The notes: generated from the letters alone by a model not told the origin. DNA of 64,000 bases from Watersipora subatra (GCF_963576615.1 NC_088717.1:19702108-19766107), one strand, 5' to 3'; positions 23,771 to 38,400 are shown, counted from the stretch's first letter. Program-made: numbers and translations.

Positions 23771-25934
23771 ATCGATCGAGAAATCGAAATGACTGCTGAC
23801 AGAAAACTAGTTTTTATTGACAGACTGATTGAATTCTTGGTACTAAAGGATCGATAGACAAAGCTAGAAAGCTTCTTCTTTTCAGAAACGAGAGTTATAC
23901 ACCAAAACTATTTGTTTTTTCTATTCATAACAAACATACACACTCTATCAGACTAAGTCTACTGTAATCATTGTTTCTTCAGTTACCTCTAAGACATCAC
24001 TTCTTTTAAAGACTGAATAAAAACCATTCACTCTATTTGATTTCTGTTTCTTCATTGAGTTCTACGAGCTTGCAAATTCAGTCTGATATGCAGTTAAAAA
24101 GGAATTATGTTATTGTAAGTACTTTCACAGTCGATGGAAAGCTGTTAGCACGGTCTAAGATCAGTGGACCTGCTTGTTTATACAAGGTCAGGCTTCAAAG
24201 TGCTAACATCCTTGATCTCTCCAGTATCACAACAATGACAAAGAATATGTTGTCAATATCTCTCAGGTGTCTATCTCTGTCAGGTGTTAACAACCTGAAA
24301 AACCAACATGTCACAGTATTCCACAAGCGTAGTTATGCTAGTAAACCATCCATATGGTAGCGTAGTGTTTTGTTAGAAACACAAATACTAAAATTGATAA
24401 AAAAGACAACAAACAGCCCGAATAAGTGCGTAGGAGTTGGTCTAATTTTTGGAATGTTGCCAGCAAGATGTGATGGAGAGTGCGACAGTTTTGGAGATCA
24501 TTGTCCCAATTAGTGTAAGGGTAGTTACTTGATGACCTATTTCAAGCAAAGTCCATTAACTGATGGTCAAAGGTTGACAAGTGTCAGATGTATTCCAGTC
24601 TATGCCAGCTGTTGATTTCACTGATAGGTTTGTTTTCTTGGTTTCTGATAAATATTTCATGATGCTTATATAAGACCCAAGAGAAAGCACTGTAAAATGA
24701 TGTAAAAGAACTTTACAGGTCAATTTCTCATACAGTCGGTGATGAGCTTGCAATGTAATGCTTTGTTTAACGCTGTGTGAGCTGGGGTGTGAGCTGTTGT
24801 TTGTGGGGGGAGCAAAAATCAACCGTGAAAATGGAAAAAGTGTATTTGTCGTCAAAACAACTTGCCTATGTGAATTCGAATTTTAATCTCTTATACATCA
24901 AGAATAACCTTTTTACTTACCCACAAGAAATCAAATTTCAATCAGATAATAACAGAGAAGAGGCAGGAAAACAGTCAAAGTTCATAAAGTGAATTGTTTT
25001 TTACATGTTGCTGCTGTGCGAAAACGCTAGACTCTTTTTAGAATGCCCTTCCAATAATACATTGTTTTCATATATTACGAATATGTCTGTTCTTCATTAT
25101 GTGTTGAGCCTTTTTTGTTTTATTCTAAATGCAGGGTGTGAGATTGTGTCAGTCGCGGAAAGTTTGGCGATGAAAACTAATAGCGAAGTGCTGTTTTAGT
25201 GTCTGTTGAGTAGCACAACTTTTTATGTTTATGTTATGTTTATATTTTTATGTTATATATCATATCGAGTTTAGTTTAATGAAATATTTTGAAAACTTTT
25301 AAAATTAACATTGCAGGCCTACTTGTTTATACCTATTGATGTATTCATATTTAGTAGAGGAAATGTAATGAGGTAGTTTAACAAGTTAAAAAGTGAGTTA
25401 ACAAGCAAAATAAAACAACTACATGTGTTTTTATTTATCTGTAATTAAAACCTAACAGTTGGTCCATGGAAAAAATAAGACAATGTTTTTAAATAAAAAG
25501 GTTTTTAGAGCGTTTAAAAACATTGGATTTTAGGCTTCACATTTCTCATTATGAGTGCCTTAAAGTTCCAGCACAGTCTAGCATCTTGGTTTTTGTCTAT
25601 TATGTGAACCGAGCATCAAGGAAGGATAACTATCCATTCAGCAACTGTAGAGCAGAGAACACATCTTCCAAGCAGGATGTAAGAAAATCAACATCATATC
25701 ATAATCTTACAGGTCAAATATAGCTATCATCAACAGTAGCTTGTTACCAGCAAGTTTATATGACACAGATTTACCTTCTACACGGAGTTGTGTTCTTATG
25801 TCTCTGTTAAATACCAACAAAACAACATTGAATTGTGAAAATCGATGATATGAGCTATTAGCAGTCTGATGTGCTGTGACAAATTGTTAGGTGTGCCAAA
25901 AAAGCGCAGATAATAAGTATGTGCGCAATACTTC

Positions 25935-26065
25935 CAGGTGCAGGTGGTAGCATGCAAGCAGCAAAGCTGAGTGTTGTTGGTTCGAATCCCGCATGATGCA
26001 ATCTTTTTTCAACCTCAACCGTGGATACGGATGGACACTGCTCATATTATAGTAAAGATTTTAGC
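25935..26065 (+). repeat. tRNA-derived SINE
   Basis: A B-box-like GGTTCGAATCCCGC is followed by the tail GGATGGACACTGCTCATATT, which recurs in the SINE at 33945. Confidence 0.55.
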
Positions 26066-26666
26066 AGTGATTGTGGCAATGTAGGTGGATGGTGTTACAT
26101 TAAAGCTAAAACAGTCTACATTTTTTACAACAAGTTTTTAAAAATATATTCTACTTTAATTAAAAACCATTAAGAAATTTAAATGCTTTTGCTCACAAGC
26201 TATAGCTAAAACTGAAACAAAGTTTAACTCGTTTTAATCCCTTTAATGATATTCAAATATTAAATATTTTTATATCAATTACCTCTTCAGTCAAACTATC
26301 AACTTTACAACCGGTTTACAGCTACTCTAAATGCTCGCTGGCCGCCGTTGGTTGGTCTAGTATATTTGCTCATATTTACCAAATATCCTGCTTCAACAAA
26401 CATTGTTTGCCAGGGCTCCAAGATAAGAGCCTACTCTCATAATATGGGTCAATCCATGCTCCGGTATGCGTGAGTAATTGTATCACTGTTTGGGCTGCTC
26501 GTGTGGCGAGAACGGATGCACCGAAGGGCTTGGCACTGGTCCAAACAATGTTCTGGCATTTTTTCAAAATCTACCGCAGCCAATCAAGTTGTGGCTATCG
26601 CACTCCTGGTTACGATTGTGTGTCCTGGTTTGCTTTTATGAGTTGACGATCTGTATTCCAGTGCAG

Positions 26667-26684
26667 TAAACTCATTGAAGAAAG
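26667..26684 (+). other. Probable 5' UTR end of copy 2 behind a splice acceptor
   Basis: The sequence TTCCAGTGCAG ends at 26666 and is followed by 18 nt and the ATG at 26685. It parallels the acceptor placed just before the start codon of copy 1, so an upstream non-coding exon is likely. That exon was not located. Confidence 0.4.
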
Positions 26685-29600
26685 ATGGAGGAAAGTGACT
26701 CCACACTTCTGGCTGTCAACGTCTGCGATGTGTACAAGTCTTACACAAAGAAGGTGCCAGTGTTGCAGGGCACAACTCTTATGGTCAGGTGAGAAGGATT
26801 TTGACACCATCTTGATGCTATGATTTTTTTTATCAAAACCAATTGTTTCAGTCTGCAATGTTGTATCTTGAACAAAGCTAAAACTAGAAGCGAGGAAATA
26901 ATTTTCCCAAAAGATTATGTTATTGAACTAATAAGAATCGCTGCCATTTATGTGCTGTCTGGCATAAATTTAGAAGTGGGAAGGCGGATAGCTGTTCACG
27001 TGTTCAATACAGAGCAAATTTCTGTTGTACTGATACGATGGCCACTTGATTTTCTCTAAAACAGTTAATATATTGAGGTGTCCACATAGAGGTGTCCACA
27101 TAGAAGCGCATACACATCCTTCTGTACCAACACTAACGTGAAAATAATAAAATTTTAATAAAATGCAAAGTTATAGCTGAATGTAATCTAAGCATCCTTA
27201 GCTATAATATATGGACTATCGGTGATGCATTATTAGTGGTTGTTGCCGCTAATAATGCATGAGGCAAAGAACAATTGACATCATAGAACAGGACCTGCTT
27301 TAGACAGCTGGCTTCATAACTTCATAGTAACAACATTCTCTGCCTCCCGACTTGCTCAACACGGCGATCAAGCAGTAAGAGTAACCAGGAGTAGATGAGA
27401 ATTAGTAAAAAGGAGTATTAGTTTATTTTAATAGAGAAATATTATCAGTCATTCATCAGTCATATAATCTCCATATAAAAACCCCCAAACTTTAATATAG
27501 GAATAGCCTACTGATGAATGTAACAAGTTAATTCATTCGAGTAATATCATCACTTCCTGATGTGAAAATAGTTGTATGATGAACAATATCCAGGAATTTA
27601 TTTGGGGTAGTAGAGTTCTTGCCACGAAACATGGACTATTATCTATAGTTAGTAGTAATCTAGTATGATCTTTAGTTGTTAGTAATCTAGTATGATCTAC
27701 TGTATAGTTATTACTAGTCTAGTATGATTTGTAGTTATTAGTAATCTAGTATGATCTATAGTTATTACTAGTCTAGTATGATCTATAGTTACTACTAGTC
27801 TAGTATGATTTATAGTTATTAGTAATCTAGTATGATCTATAGTTATTAGTAGTTTAGCATGATCTATAGTTATTATTAGTCTAGTATGAACTATAGTTAT
27901 TAGTAGTCTAGTATGAACTATAGTTATTAGTAGTCTAGTATGAACTATAGTTATTAGTAGTCTAGTATGTTCCATAGTTATAATTAGTTTAGCATGATCT
28001 ATAGTTATTATTAGTCTAGTATGAACTATAGTTATTAGTAGTCTAGTATGAACTATAATTATTAGTAGTCTAGTATGAACTATAGTTATTAGTAGTCTAG
28101 TATGATCTATAGTTAGTAGTAGTCTAGTATGAACTATAGTTATTAGTAGTCTAGTATGATCTATAGTTAGTAGTAGTCTAGTATGAACTATAGTTATCAG
28201 TAGTCTAGTATGAACTATAGTTGGTAGTAGTCTAGTATGAACTATAGTTATTAGTAGTCTAGTATGATCTATAGTTATTAGTAATCTAGTATGATCTAGT
28301 ATGATAATAATGAGTGCACATGCACCCAACTTGCGTCAGATCATTCATTTTTATGGCATTTATTTACATCGACAGGAAGGGAAACATCTATGGCCTGCTG
28401 GGTCCAAGTGGGTGTGGTAAGACCAGCCTACTAAAGCTGATTGTTGGTAGACTTAAACCTGATAAAGGCAGTGTGCGGGTTTTAGGCTATAAACCTGGCT
28501 CCTTAGGTAAGCCTTGTACTTACAAAAAGTACCTCAGATCTGTCTGCCCTAATCCATCATTTCTGCTGAGTTGTTTGGATTTACATTTTCATTTGGTTTC
28601 TTTAAAAGTTCACGATGGGCTTACAATTTAGGCATCAGAAATGGTTGACTAAAATTCATACCATCATATAGCCAAACCTAAAAACGTTTGTATTTTATGG
28701 AAATAAACATCAAAAATCACAGTTCTTCGTCTGGCATCTGGGTAAGCAGCCCAGTTTTAGATAGCCTTTCATTTTAGAAAGTAACATCCCTGGTTCGAGG
28801 GTAGGTTACATGCCTCAAGAACTGGCGCTCTACCAAGAATTCACCATCTCTGAGACTATGCACTTCTTTGGCCGGATTCACAAGATGTCAGGTAGGTGGT
28901 CTAATGTACCAACTGACCTCTTGGAATACCATTGACAGTATGTGAACAATGTCGTTAGTATAGCACTTCACTTGACTCTACAAATTCCATAGTTCCATAG
29001 TAGCCACCAGTAACCTTTTTGATTTCGACACACTTGGCCAGATACTTTGACTTGACATTTCTACCCAATTGTTCATGACTATTATTGTCTAGTGCTGGAG
29101 ACATCAGTTCGTCGTTGTAGCTAGAGCTTCACGATTTCCGAAAACCACCAGACGGTTCAATACATATTCAGTAATATATCACAAAACATTTATTTACAGT
29201 CGTCCACAATATATTGCGATATTCTTATTATGTAAAAAAACTTGTAACTTTTTGCTAATATTTATTTGTATACTTCAACTTAAAAAGAAACATTTGTGCT
29301 CGTGACAATTATAAATATTTATTTTATGAATCCTTGTGTGTGTGTGGAAGACCATGGAATGAGCTTATTATAAGACTAAAAGGCCCACACACCTTAGTTA
29401 CAGTATCTCTCACTCTGAAAGTTATCAGATGTAATAAACCACCGTTACACGATTATATCGTTTATACGATTGATGATTTCTCTTACAAATAGTCTACCTT
29501 CAAAATCGCCATCAAACAGTAAATCGTCATATCGTGAAGTTCTAGCTATAACTCGATTGGTCTCTGTCTACAGACTGAGATGTGTGAATCACCTCCCACA

Positions 29601-32600
29601 ATTAGTACTCGACCAAACACTAATGGTAGCAATAGTCGATCACAAAACCTTATTTCAGATCGGCTTATTTAACTCATTAGCAACCGACTAACTTCAAATA
29701 CCTGTGACTCTCTCATTCTAAAGTTCATCTTTTGTTAGAACATAGCAATTCAAGTTAGCAGAATTAAATGTTAATAATAAATTTAAACTATAAAAAATTG
29801 TTATTTGATTTTGATTTACTAAGTTTTTCACTGTCTTAATTGCTCTGGCTCTGCATATTCACTTCCAGGGTCAGTAGAAAATTGATCTTAATCGATCAAG
29901 TTTAAATTTGCCATGATGTTTTCCGGTTTATGTTGATGTCAACATTGGTTTAGTATTTTACAGAAGATATCATAGAGACAAAGTTTTGGTTTTTGCTGAT
30001 TAGCTAGATTTTCTTTTACATAACCAATCAAAAATCTTCTTTCATAACATAGAAATAGCAATACTTGGAATGAGTAAATTTCAAAGGCGAGATAATTCGC
30101 TTTGGTAGCATATCAACGATCAAAATACTCGAGTACACTGTTAAGGTTGCGATTGAGTTAAGGCAACATTTAGTAAGGTTTTACTATTACTGTAGGCTGT
30201 GTAAATAAACAGATCGACAATTAGCTTAAAAGTTACATCTGTGTTTGCATCCAGTCTGCATCCAGACAATGTCATATATTTTTAACAAGTCAAAACCTTC
30301 AGACACGTTAATATAACTCTTATATTCATGGATCTTCAACAGTCGAGCGAAAAAGCATGAAAAGTTTCATCCAATTTGATTATGAGCAACAGGAGATATC
30401 TAGTTTTTGTTGCTGGAATCAGCTAGTTTGGTATCATGTGGTTCAACAGTCTTCAAAAACATTACAAGATAATCAGCCTGTGGTTAGGCTTGCCTGAGTT
30501 CTTTTAGCAAATAATCCTCACGTGAATTGCCACTCAGAAAAGTTTTAATGGGAACACAGCTAATGACTAACACATTACTGTGTTTGCTTCTGACTAGCAT
30601 CTCTGACCTGAACCTACATGTACATAGTACAGTTTGTGTTGCATTATTGAGAGATCAGTGAATGGAATCAATTGTTGACTGGCAAACATCAAAGAGGTCA
30701 AAGTTTGATGCCTCCGAGCCAACTGAAAATGTTTTTTTAAATAGTTTTTTTCAACTTCAACAGCATAAATATTCCATCTAGTTAAAGCTTTCTGGCTTAA
30801 ATATGCATGTATGTCTGAAATAGAGGTATACACGTCTGCAATAGAAGTAAGGAACATTCCAGCTAAAAGCACCTGTATCACTGCAGGCCGGACATTGACC
30901 GGAGCAGCCCCCTATGAGCATGAGCTACTATAATCACTGTTTATCGTAGAATAAGTTTCAGTAGCGGTTGTCACGCTTATAGTCTATTGCAGTCTTCTTC
31001 TTGTACAGTCACGAGCATCGCATTCAAATAATCAAAATGATTTTGCAATTTTAAGTTGAATTGACCTAAAGTTGAAATTACACAACAAGAGCCTGCGCCG
31101 CCTCGGAATCTACTGCATCTATATTCTTGTGTTCAGTTTAACACTGAAGCTGAAGCCCAGAATAATTAGGAATGTTGTTTCGTTTTGTTTTCTACTACTT
31201 CCAGTTTAGGATTACAAAATTTTGGCAGATTCTTGGGTGACAGATTTTCAGTGTGATTCCAAAGTTTTAAATCAATACGATTATTAGTTTTAAGGTATAC
31301 CAGCAAAGGCTGCAAAATGGCTGCTAATAAGGTATTAATTGCTAATGACACGCTGATTGAAGTTCTTGAAGATAGAGAAAGTAGGTAGTACGACAAGATA
31401 GAGAATTCTGAGTGAGGCATGTGTAGGTATTTGAGCATTTTATGAGCTTAGAATCAGTGAGATCGTCACATGTATGCACACATATCAAGGCGATGGGAGT
31501 ATATTATTCATTGTGTTATCTTTGTGTGCAACTAACAATTAAGAGGAGCCTGAAATGTGATAGTTAATAAACTCATTATCTGATTGGCTGGTTAATTTAC
31601 TAGTTAATTTCAAGTTTCTAATTGATTGTACTATTAGTTATTGATTTACTGTTGAATGTCAAGTTGAATACCTCATCAAAATAAAGGGATTCCAAACTAC
31701 GGTTGTTTTTTTTAACTGATCGTTTTTGAGCTTTTAAGATCTTGTAATCACATTCCCACATATTTGGCACCTACAACACAACAGAGTAAGACATGGTGAA
31801 TCTTTTGATACCAAATAACTGTAATGTAAATTTTGTTGCAAGTCAACCTTTAACATTCTAATCTAGGTAGACATCGATACTAGTAAGAGTCTCACTACTA
31901 AAACCACTAAACCACTTTAGAGTTCTGCTAGAATGACCCACAAGTCAACTTTCCACTAGATTCAAACACATGAGTTTACACATAAAAGTACTCAGAGGGG
32001 TGCGCCTAGCTATCTTGAAGTTTAACCTTTCTTATCACGCTATCGGTTCTTTAGCTAGCTGATAAGACCACTTGTGTTTGTTTGCCTGTCTGTAACCTCA
32101 TAATACTAAAATGGTCTGCGTCTTTGGACCTTCAGGCGGAAGCGAGCTTTGAGTAACCTCTAGTTTCTATGTTTTAACATGTCTGAAAGTTAGATTGTCT
32201 TAGACTCAAAATAGTGTCTTTAGGCAGCACTCATGCTGTGGGCTAGTACATGCAGGCTAATCAGCGATCCAATAGCGATGGCTCTTGTAGCCATAGATGC
32301 AGGAGCTTCTGTTCATCATTTTCAAAAGGTGACATGATAGCCCAGCTGTTCTCATTTTCATGGATTCAGAAGTTCTTCAAATTTTACACGGATGCTCAAT
32401 AATTATTAAATCACCGTGGAAATATTTTGTAACCCGACTTGTTTAGCAGACAGAAAGTTTAGAGCAAATATACAAATGTTTCGCACTTTGGTTTGTTGCG
32501 CTGCTGACTGAGAATAAATATGACTACTTCTGCAGCTAAACAAATAACGGAGAGGATGAAGTTTCTTCTGGACTTCCTGGAACTGCCTCCGCCTAAGAGA

Positions 32601-35387
32601 ATGATTCATCAACTAAGTGGTGGACAGCAGAGAAGGGTGTCTCTCGCCATTGCTCTTCTTCATTCTCCAGAGGTTGGCTCCTTGCGTATTATAATAGCAC
32701 CTGGTTTTATAGGTTGGCTAGCCAAATGCCCAGTGTTGCAGGGGTCTTAAAAACAACTTATAAACAATGGCAGGTATTGTAATTATCTGCCACTTGCCAT
32801 TAGCCTGGCACATTACCAAAGACTAATTTGAGTACACTACTATCTGTATTGCTAAACTTACTAATAAGAGCCGTGAGAGCAAGCTTTAGTGCTATGCATA
32901 TTTTAACCGACAACGCATAAGGTCTAAAAAATAGTGTAGCTTAATTGGTAAGATCATCGTCTGGGGATTGGGAGGTTTGGAGATCAAATTTAGCATGAAG
33001 CGAATATTTTGTTTCTAAATTATAATGGCTATAGCTGGACACACCGAATGACGGACTTTGAGATAGATATATATAAATTAGTCATTGGATGGCTAGGTTA
33101 AATGATTTAGTGTTTGAAAACTTACAGACTAGTATGAGAGGAGGTGAGTGATGGAGAATGTAGGTAATGGCTTGTTGAACATAATAACTCATCCATAGTT
33201 TTTGGTAATGTTTGTATAGTGCCCATCTGCTATGTACAGTGGCTAGAACTACTTCACTCAGCTACATGCACTATGTTTTCATGCGCAGATGATGGAGATT
33301 TGAAGTTGTGTGCACATTGAGTTAGCTATAAGTGTTTCAATAGACATTCGCATGTTGCTTATTAATGCAGGCATTTTGTTAAAATAGACAGAGGTCATAA
33401 CGCATTCGCAACTGCTCAAATTGAAATAAGAACGACTGAAGTACAGAAAATGTTTAAAATGGAATAGCTTGCCCGGCAATTCTTGCGCATCATTCGCAAA
33501 TGTCGTTTTTATCTTGCGCAAGCATGAAACATTTGGTAAAAGTTTGAAAGTAATAAAGCTTGCTTAAAGATGTGGATTTTGGCCGTTTGCATCCTGCGGA
33601 TGACATAAACCTAGAGATAAACCTAGAGATTAACCCCCTCATGTAGACATAATGAATTTATGTTACTAATAACTCATGTCTTTGGTCTGTTAATGTTATC
33701 GTGCCTGGTTGTATTAATACATATTGCATACGCATATTTTTATTATATTTAACATTATTACCATTATTAATGTTATTGTTGTTATTAGCATTACTATTGC
33801 TTATATGACAATTATCACACGTTTTAATATTATTGTTGTTGCTACTATTATCATTACTAGTACGTTTGTCTGTCCTGTGCACCGTGAGAGATCGTAATCA
33901 GGAATCAGTATATCCATAATTAATTTGTAAAGTAGTAAGGCCGCTGAGTGGTGTAGTGGTTGGAGCGCTCGACTGTAAACTGAAGCACTGGAGTTTAAAT
34001 CTTGTGCGAAGCAGTATTTTTTCCTAAAGCTCTTAGAGTGGTTTCAGAGAGACGGATGGACACTGCTTCTATTATAGTAAAGTTTGTTATGGTTGTTGTT
34101 ATTGGCATTATTACTATTACTGTTACTATTATTATTTTTCTACACCGCCATTAGTATTATTATCCATGTATTCATTGATTACATTAGTCTTGCTACATGC
34201 ATCAAGATTTATTTAACTTGATAGAGCCACATTCCTAATATTGTTTATTACTAAACATTGTTCAGACACTGCATGGTAAAGCTTTTCCTGGGCACACAAC
34301 TCTCTGCATTTCAATGTGTATATAACCAATAAGTCGCATTGAGTCTAAAGTAATATTTAGCAAGATGAAAGTCAAATTGTAGTCAACCAAGACTGGTCAC
34401 AAAATCGTCTAAACATAGGCAACAATAGCCTGTTTTGACAAACTGTTGTTTTTGCGGAGTTGTCCCCCGTCGCGCGGGCGAGCAAAACAACAGCTTGTCA
34501 CAAGACGTACTGCACCTGATGCATCAGCTGCACTTATAAGGAGTTGTTCTCTTCCATCTATGCGGCTGGGTTGCGATGTTATGTCGGTCGCTCCATTGGT
34601 AATCATAACTGATTTCGTGCAAAATTTATGTAAAAAAAAAAAGATTACACGTTTAACCAGCGACCAGTCTCTGCGGTAAACTTTAGTAAAACTTGAGAAC
34701 TTAGGCAACAACAGCGACTAAACATGTCATTATTTCTGCGCTCAGTCAGTTTAATTTCTACTTTTGTATCAGTCAGTTTTATTTGTTCTTATGGATTTTA
34801 TTTTCAATTTATTTTATTCTCAAGTTTTACTAAAGTTTACAACAGAGACTGGTCTTTGGTTAAACGTTGTAATCTTATTTTTTTCTACATAAATTTTTGC
34901 GCGAAATCAGTTACCGTATGATTACCAATGGAGCGACCGATATAACATTGCAACTAAGCCGCATAGACGGAAGAGAACAACTCCCTATAAGTGCAGCTGA
35001 TGCATCAGGTGCAGTACGTCTTGTGACAAGCTGTTATTGCATTGCTCGCCCGCTCGACGGGGGACAACTTCGCAAAAACAACAGTTTGTCATGACAGGCT
35101 AAGGCAACAGCTGCGGTCGGCAGCTCACTTTCTGAGGCTTTGCAGTTGCTTTTGCAACTTTTGTTGTGACTGATACCCTTGTCTTTACACACTATCTCTG
35201 TCTGTAGATCCTAATACTTGATGAGCCCACTGTTGGAGTTGACCCTTTACTTAGGCAGCGGATTTGGGATCATTTAGTAGGAATTTCATCTACTGGAGGG
35301 ATTTCTATTATTATAACTACCCACTACATCGAGGAAGCCAGGTGAGTGGGATAGATAGTTCTCATGGCTTCCTGTTGCTATCTGTAA

Positions 35388-35441
<54 letters not shown>

Positions 35442-38400
35442 CTCCCAACAAGGCAACTCCAAACGAAAATCTATCACACTAGAGACGATCCTAGATGCAG
35501 ACTGTGCAAAGATGCACCTGAGACCATCCAACACATCATCAGTGGATGCAGACAGCTAGCAGGGAACGCATACACTGAGCGGCATAATCATGTCGCAGGT
35601 ATTGTGTATAGAAGTCTATGTGATGAGTATGGCCTTAATAAACCACAACACTGGTGGGAAGCTCCTGGTAAGGTCAATGAAAATGACCGCGCTAAGATCC
35701 TCTGGGACTTCTACATCCAAACTGACAAGCATGTCCTAGCAAACCAACCAGATATAGTGGTGGTAGACAAGGAAAACAAGAGGGCTACTATAATAGATAT
35801 AGCAGTACCCAATGACTACAATATAGCCAGCAAAGAAAAAGAAAAGGTAGAGAAATATCTCCCTCTTGGAGAAGAAATTGAAAAATGCTGGAATGTAAGA
35901 ACAACCGTAATCCCAGTAGTCATTGGGGCACTGGGCGCAATAACACCGGCGCATAAAATGTGGCTTGCCCAAATACCAACAACAATCAACTCAGGTGAGT
36001 TGCAGAAAAGTGCGCTATTGGGAACAGCTAAGATCTTGAGACGAGTGCTCAAACTCCCAGGTCTCTGGTAGGAGACCCGAGTTAGAGCAGAATTTACCAC
36101 CCATACGGGGTATCCGGGGTGAGGAAACAATTTTTTTTTTTTTGTATATGTATATATATATATATTCCAATGTAGTGTGTTAAAGCTGCCAGATAGTGCT
36201 CAATGAGTGGTCAGAGCTTAAATATAAAATTTATTCATGTAAAACCTTAGATAAAAAACAACTTCATTACTATTAGTTTCATGTCTGTTACGCAGACAAT
36301 CATCAGATAAAATTGTTTTGGTCCAACTGAGTTATATATGTAAGGGAGGTGTAATTACTATAACGACTGATAGCTATGTAATTGCATTTCGTAGTGTGTA
36401 TTTAGTAGAATGTCGGCATGTGGAAGCTAGCTCGTTACGCTTGTTGAGTGAGCTCATTTCTGGTTTTGTGAGGATGATGTACTTTTCTGATATGCACAGG
36501 TTACAACGCTTGGTGGCTGGGTCGTATGGCCTTGCGTGTTGAACGATTTTCCATTTAATTGTATACGGTGTGTTCAGGCCTTTTAGCTGCCAGATGTAGT
36601 TACTAAGCTCTGTGGCAGATTGCTTGTCCTGGTGCCTGAAAGATGATATGTGGCCGCTGAGTCGTGTCTTAAAGGTATTTTCTGTGAGGCCAATATAACT
36701 TTTTGTAGGTTTGCTACCATCGTCTGCGGTGACTACAGCTTGGTAAATGAGCAACTTGCTAAGACAGTTTCCTTCGAGAGGGCATTCATTTGGTGCACAG
36801 CAGTTGCATGTTTTGTTGTTTGCTGGGTGCGTCAAGGCGTTGTTCAAGAGCTTCTTATTGTGATTGTTGATGGTTTGTTTGATGTTAGGCATGCAGCTGT
36901 AGCCAATCTTTGTGTTGTTTCTATTATATAGCTTTCTTAGAGGGTGATTGCTCGGAAAAGATTTATTTAATATTTTGATGAATGTCTGGCCGATGTTATT
37001 TGCCACGTTTCTGCTATATGGTGGGTTGAACCATGTGATTTTTCTTCGTCGCCTGTGTTGTTTAGTTGGTGTAGTGGTCTCATGGGGTGCGAATTTCAGC
37101 TGGTGTGTATATCCGCTTGCTGTCAATGCCTGCTGGTACGGTGGTGCTGCTCGGTTGAACTCATTAGCATCGGATGAGATTGCTGATAGTCGGTGGTTGA
37201 CTGCTTGAGGTAGCTGCTTTATAATGCAGGGTGGGTGGTTGGATTGAGTGTGGATGTATGACGGGATGTTATTGGGTTTGTTGTACGGTGAGTATTTCCC
37301 AGTTGTTAGGTCGAAGGTGACGTCTAGGAAGTGTGTCACTTTTTTGTTGGTTTCGGCTGTGATGTTTAGTCCGTGCTTCTTGAATATAAGGCAGAGGTCT
37401 TTTTTTATTTTTTCGGCTTGGCGGGGTGTAGATCCTGTTACTGCTAAACCGTCATCTCTATACAGTCCTAGGTTGATGCTGTGCTTCTTACTGATCTCGT
37501 GTAGTAAGAATGAGCCAATTAATTCGCACGTTTCTGCTCTGTCGTGACTCCCCATTGTCACGTCAAAATGGGAGTTTTCTCCCCTTTTGCCCCACGTTGT
37601 ATTTCCGTTGAATAATACTGATTGTTTGGTGTGCATGATGATGTCTGTGTCCTCAGGTGTAATGTTATCGTAGTTTGATGCAAATTTCAATGCTGATTGG
37701 AGGAGGGAGGAGATTGGATTTCAATGCTGATTGGATAGAGGGGTAGAAATTGACTACGTCAAACTCTATAAAGATAGCTCTATCTCTGTTCTGGATATTC
37801 TTGAACCAGGTAATGACCTCTTCGGTGTTTTTCCACTGGTTGATGTTTAGACTCTTGCTGATGTTACAGTTTATGCGGTCGAGAATTGCTTTGCTTATGC
37901 ATCCGATGTTTGATTTAGCAGGGTTTATTAATCTACATGCGGGGTTCTCTATGAAGTTGGTTTTGTGGTCTTTCAATGTGATAAACGCGTCTCGTTGGGT
38001 CATACTATTAATTCTGTCGTCTAGGTCGAGAGTTGTAGCGATCTTTTTGGCTTCTCTGTTAATACTGTCTGTTACGTCAGCATCGATCTTTTTGTATGAG
38101 TTGGTTATGCTGTTTTGGAGTAGTCGGTTGTATTCGGCAATGCCTATTTTGTAGAAGTTTGACGTCTTGTCAGCTGGGACTATCATTGATTGTGGGTTGT
38201 TAGTGATGTTCAAGCGTTGTAACCTGTGCATATCAGAAAAGTACATCATCCTCACAAAACCAGAAATGAGCTCACTCAACAAGCGTAACGAGCTAGCTTC
38301 CACATGCCGACATTCTACTAAATACGCACTACGAAATGCAATTACATAGCTATCAGTCGTTATAGTAATTACACCTCCCTTACATATATAACTCAGTTGG

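Larger units (their letters stand above)
23050..26666. other. Intergenic region between the two transporters
   Basis: Holds the 3' UTR of copy 1, an interspersed repeat (23622-23770) and a SINE (25935-26065). An AATAAA at about 24015 is a possible but distant polyadenylation signal. A 107-codon open frame at 24037-24360 resembles nothing I know. A promoter for copy 2 should lie here but is not recognisable. Confidence 0.5.
28892..32260. other. Intron 3 of copy 2, left part
   Basis: About 3.4 kb of AT-rich non-coding sequence with one interspersed repeat (31185-31330) and the truncated MITE D (31672-31849). No exon homologous to copy 1 is missing here. Confidence 0.5.

Noticed and set aside
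24037-24360. 107-codon open frame between the two transporters
   Set aside because: Ser/Leu-rich with no motif or homologue that I recognise; it may lie in the 3' UTR of the first copy.
27697-28329. 210-codon minus-strand frame (HTRLLITI repeats)
   Set aside because: 27-bp minisatellite in intron 1 of the second transporter.
33945-34085. Possible tRNA gene
   Set aside because: A and B boxes are present but no cloverleaf; the tail is shared with another copy, so it is a SINE.
36318-37547. Several plus-strand frames over the Penelope-like element
   Set aside because: Shadows of the minus-strand RT-endonuclease, which has the diagnostic motifs.
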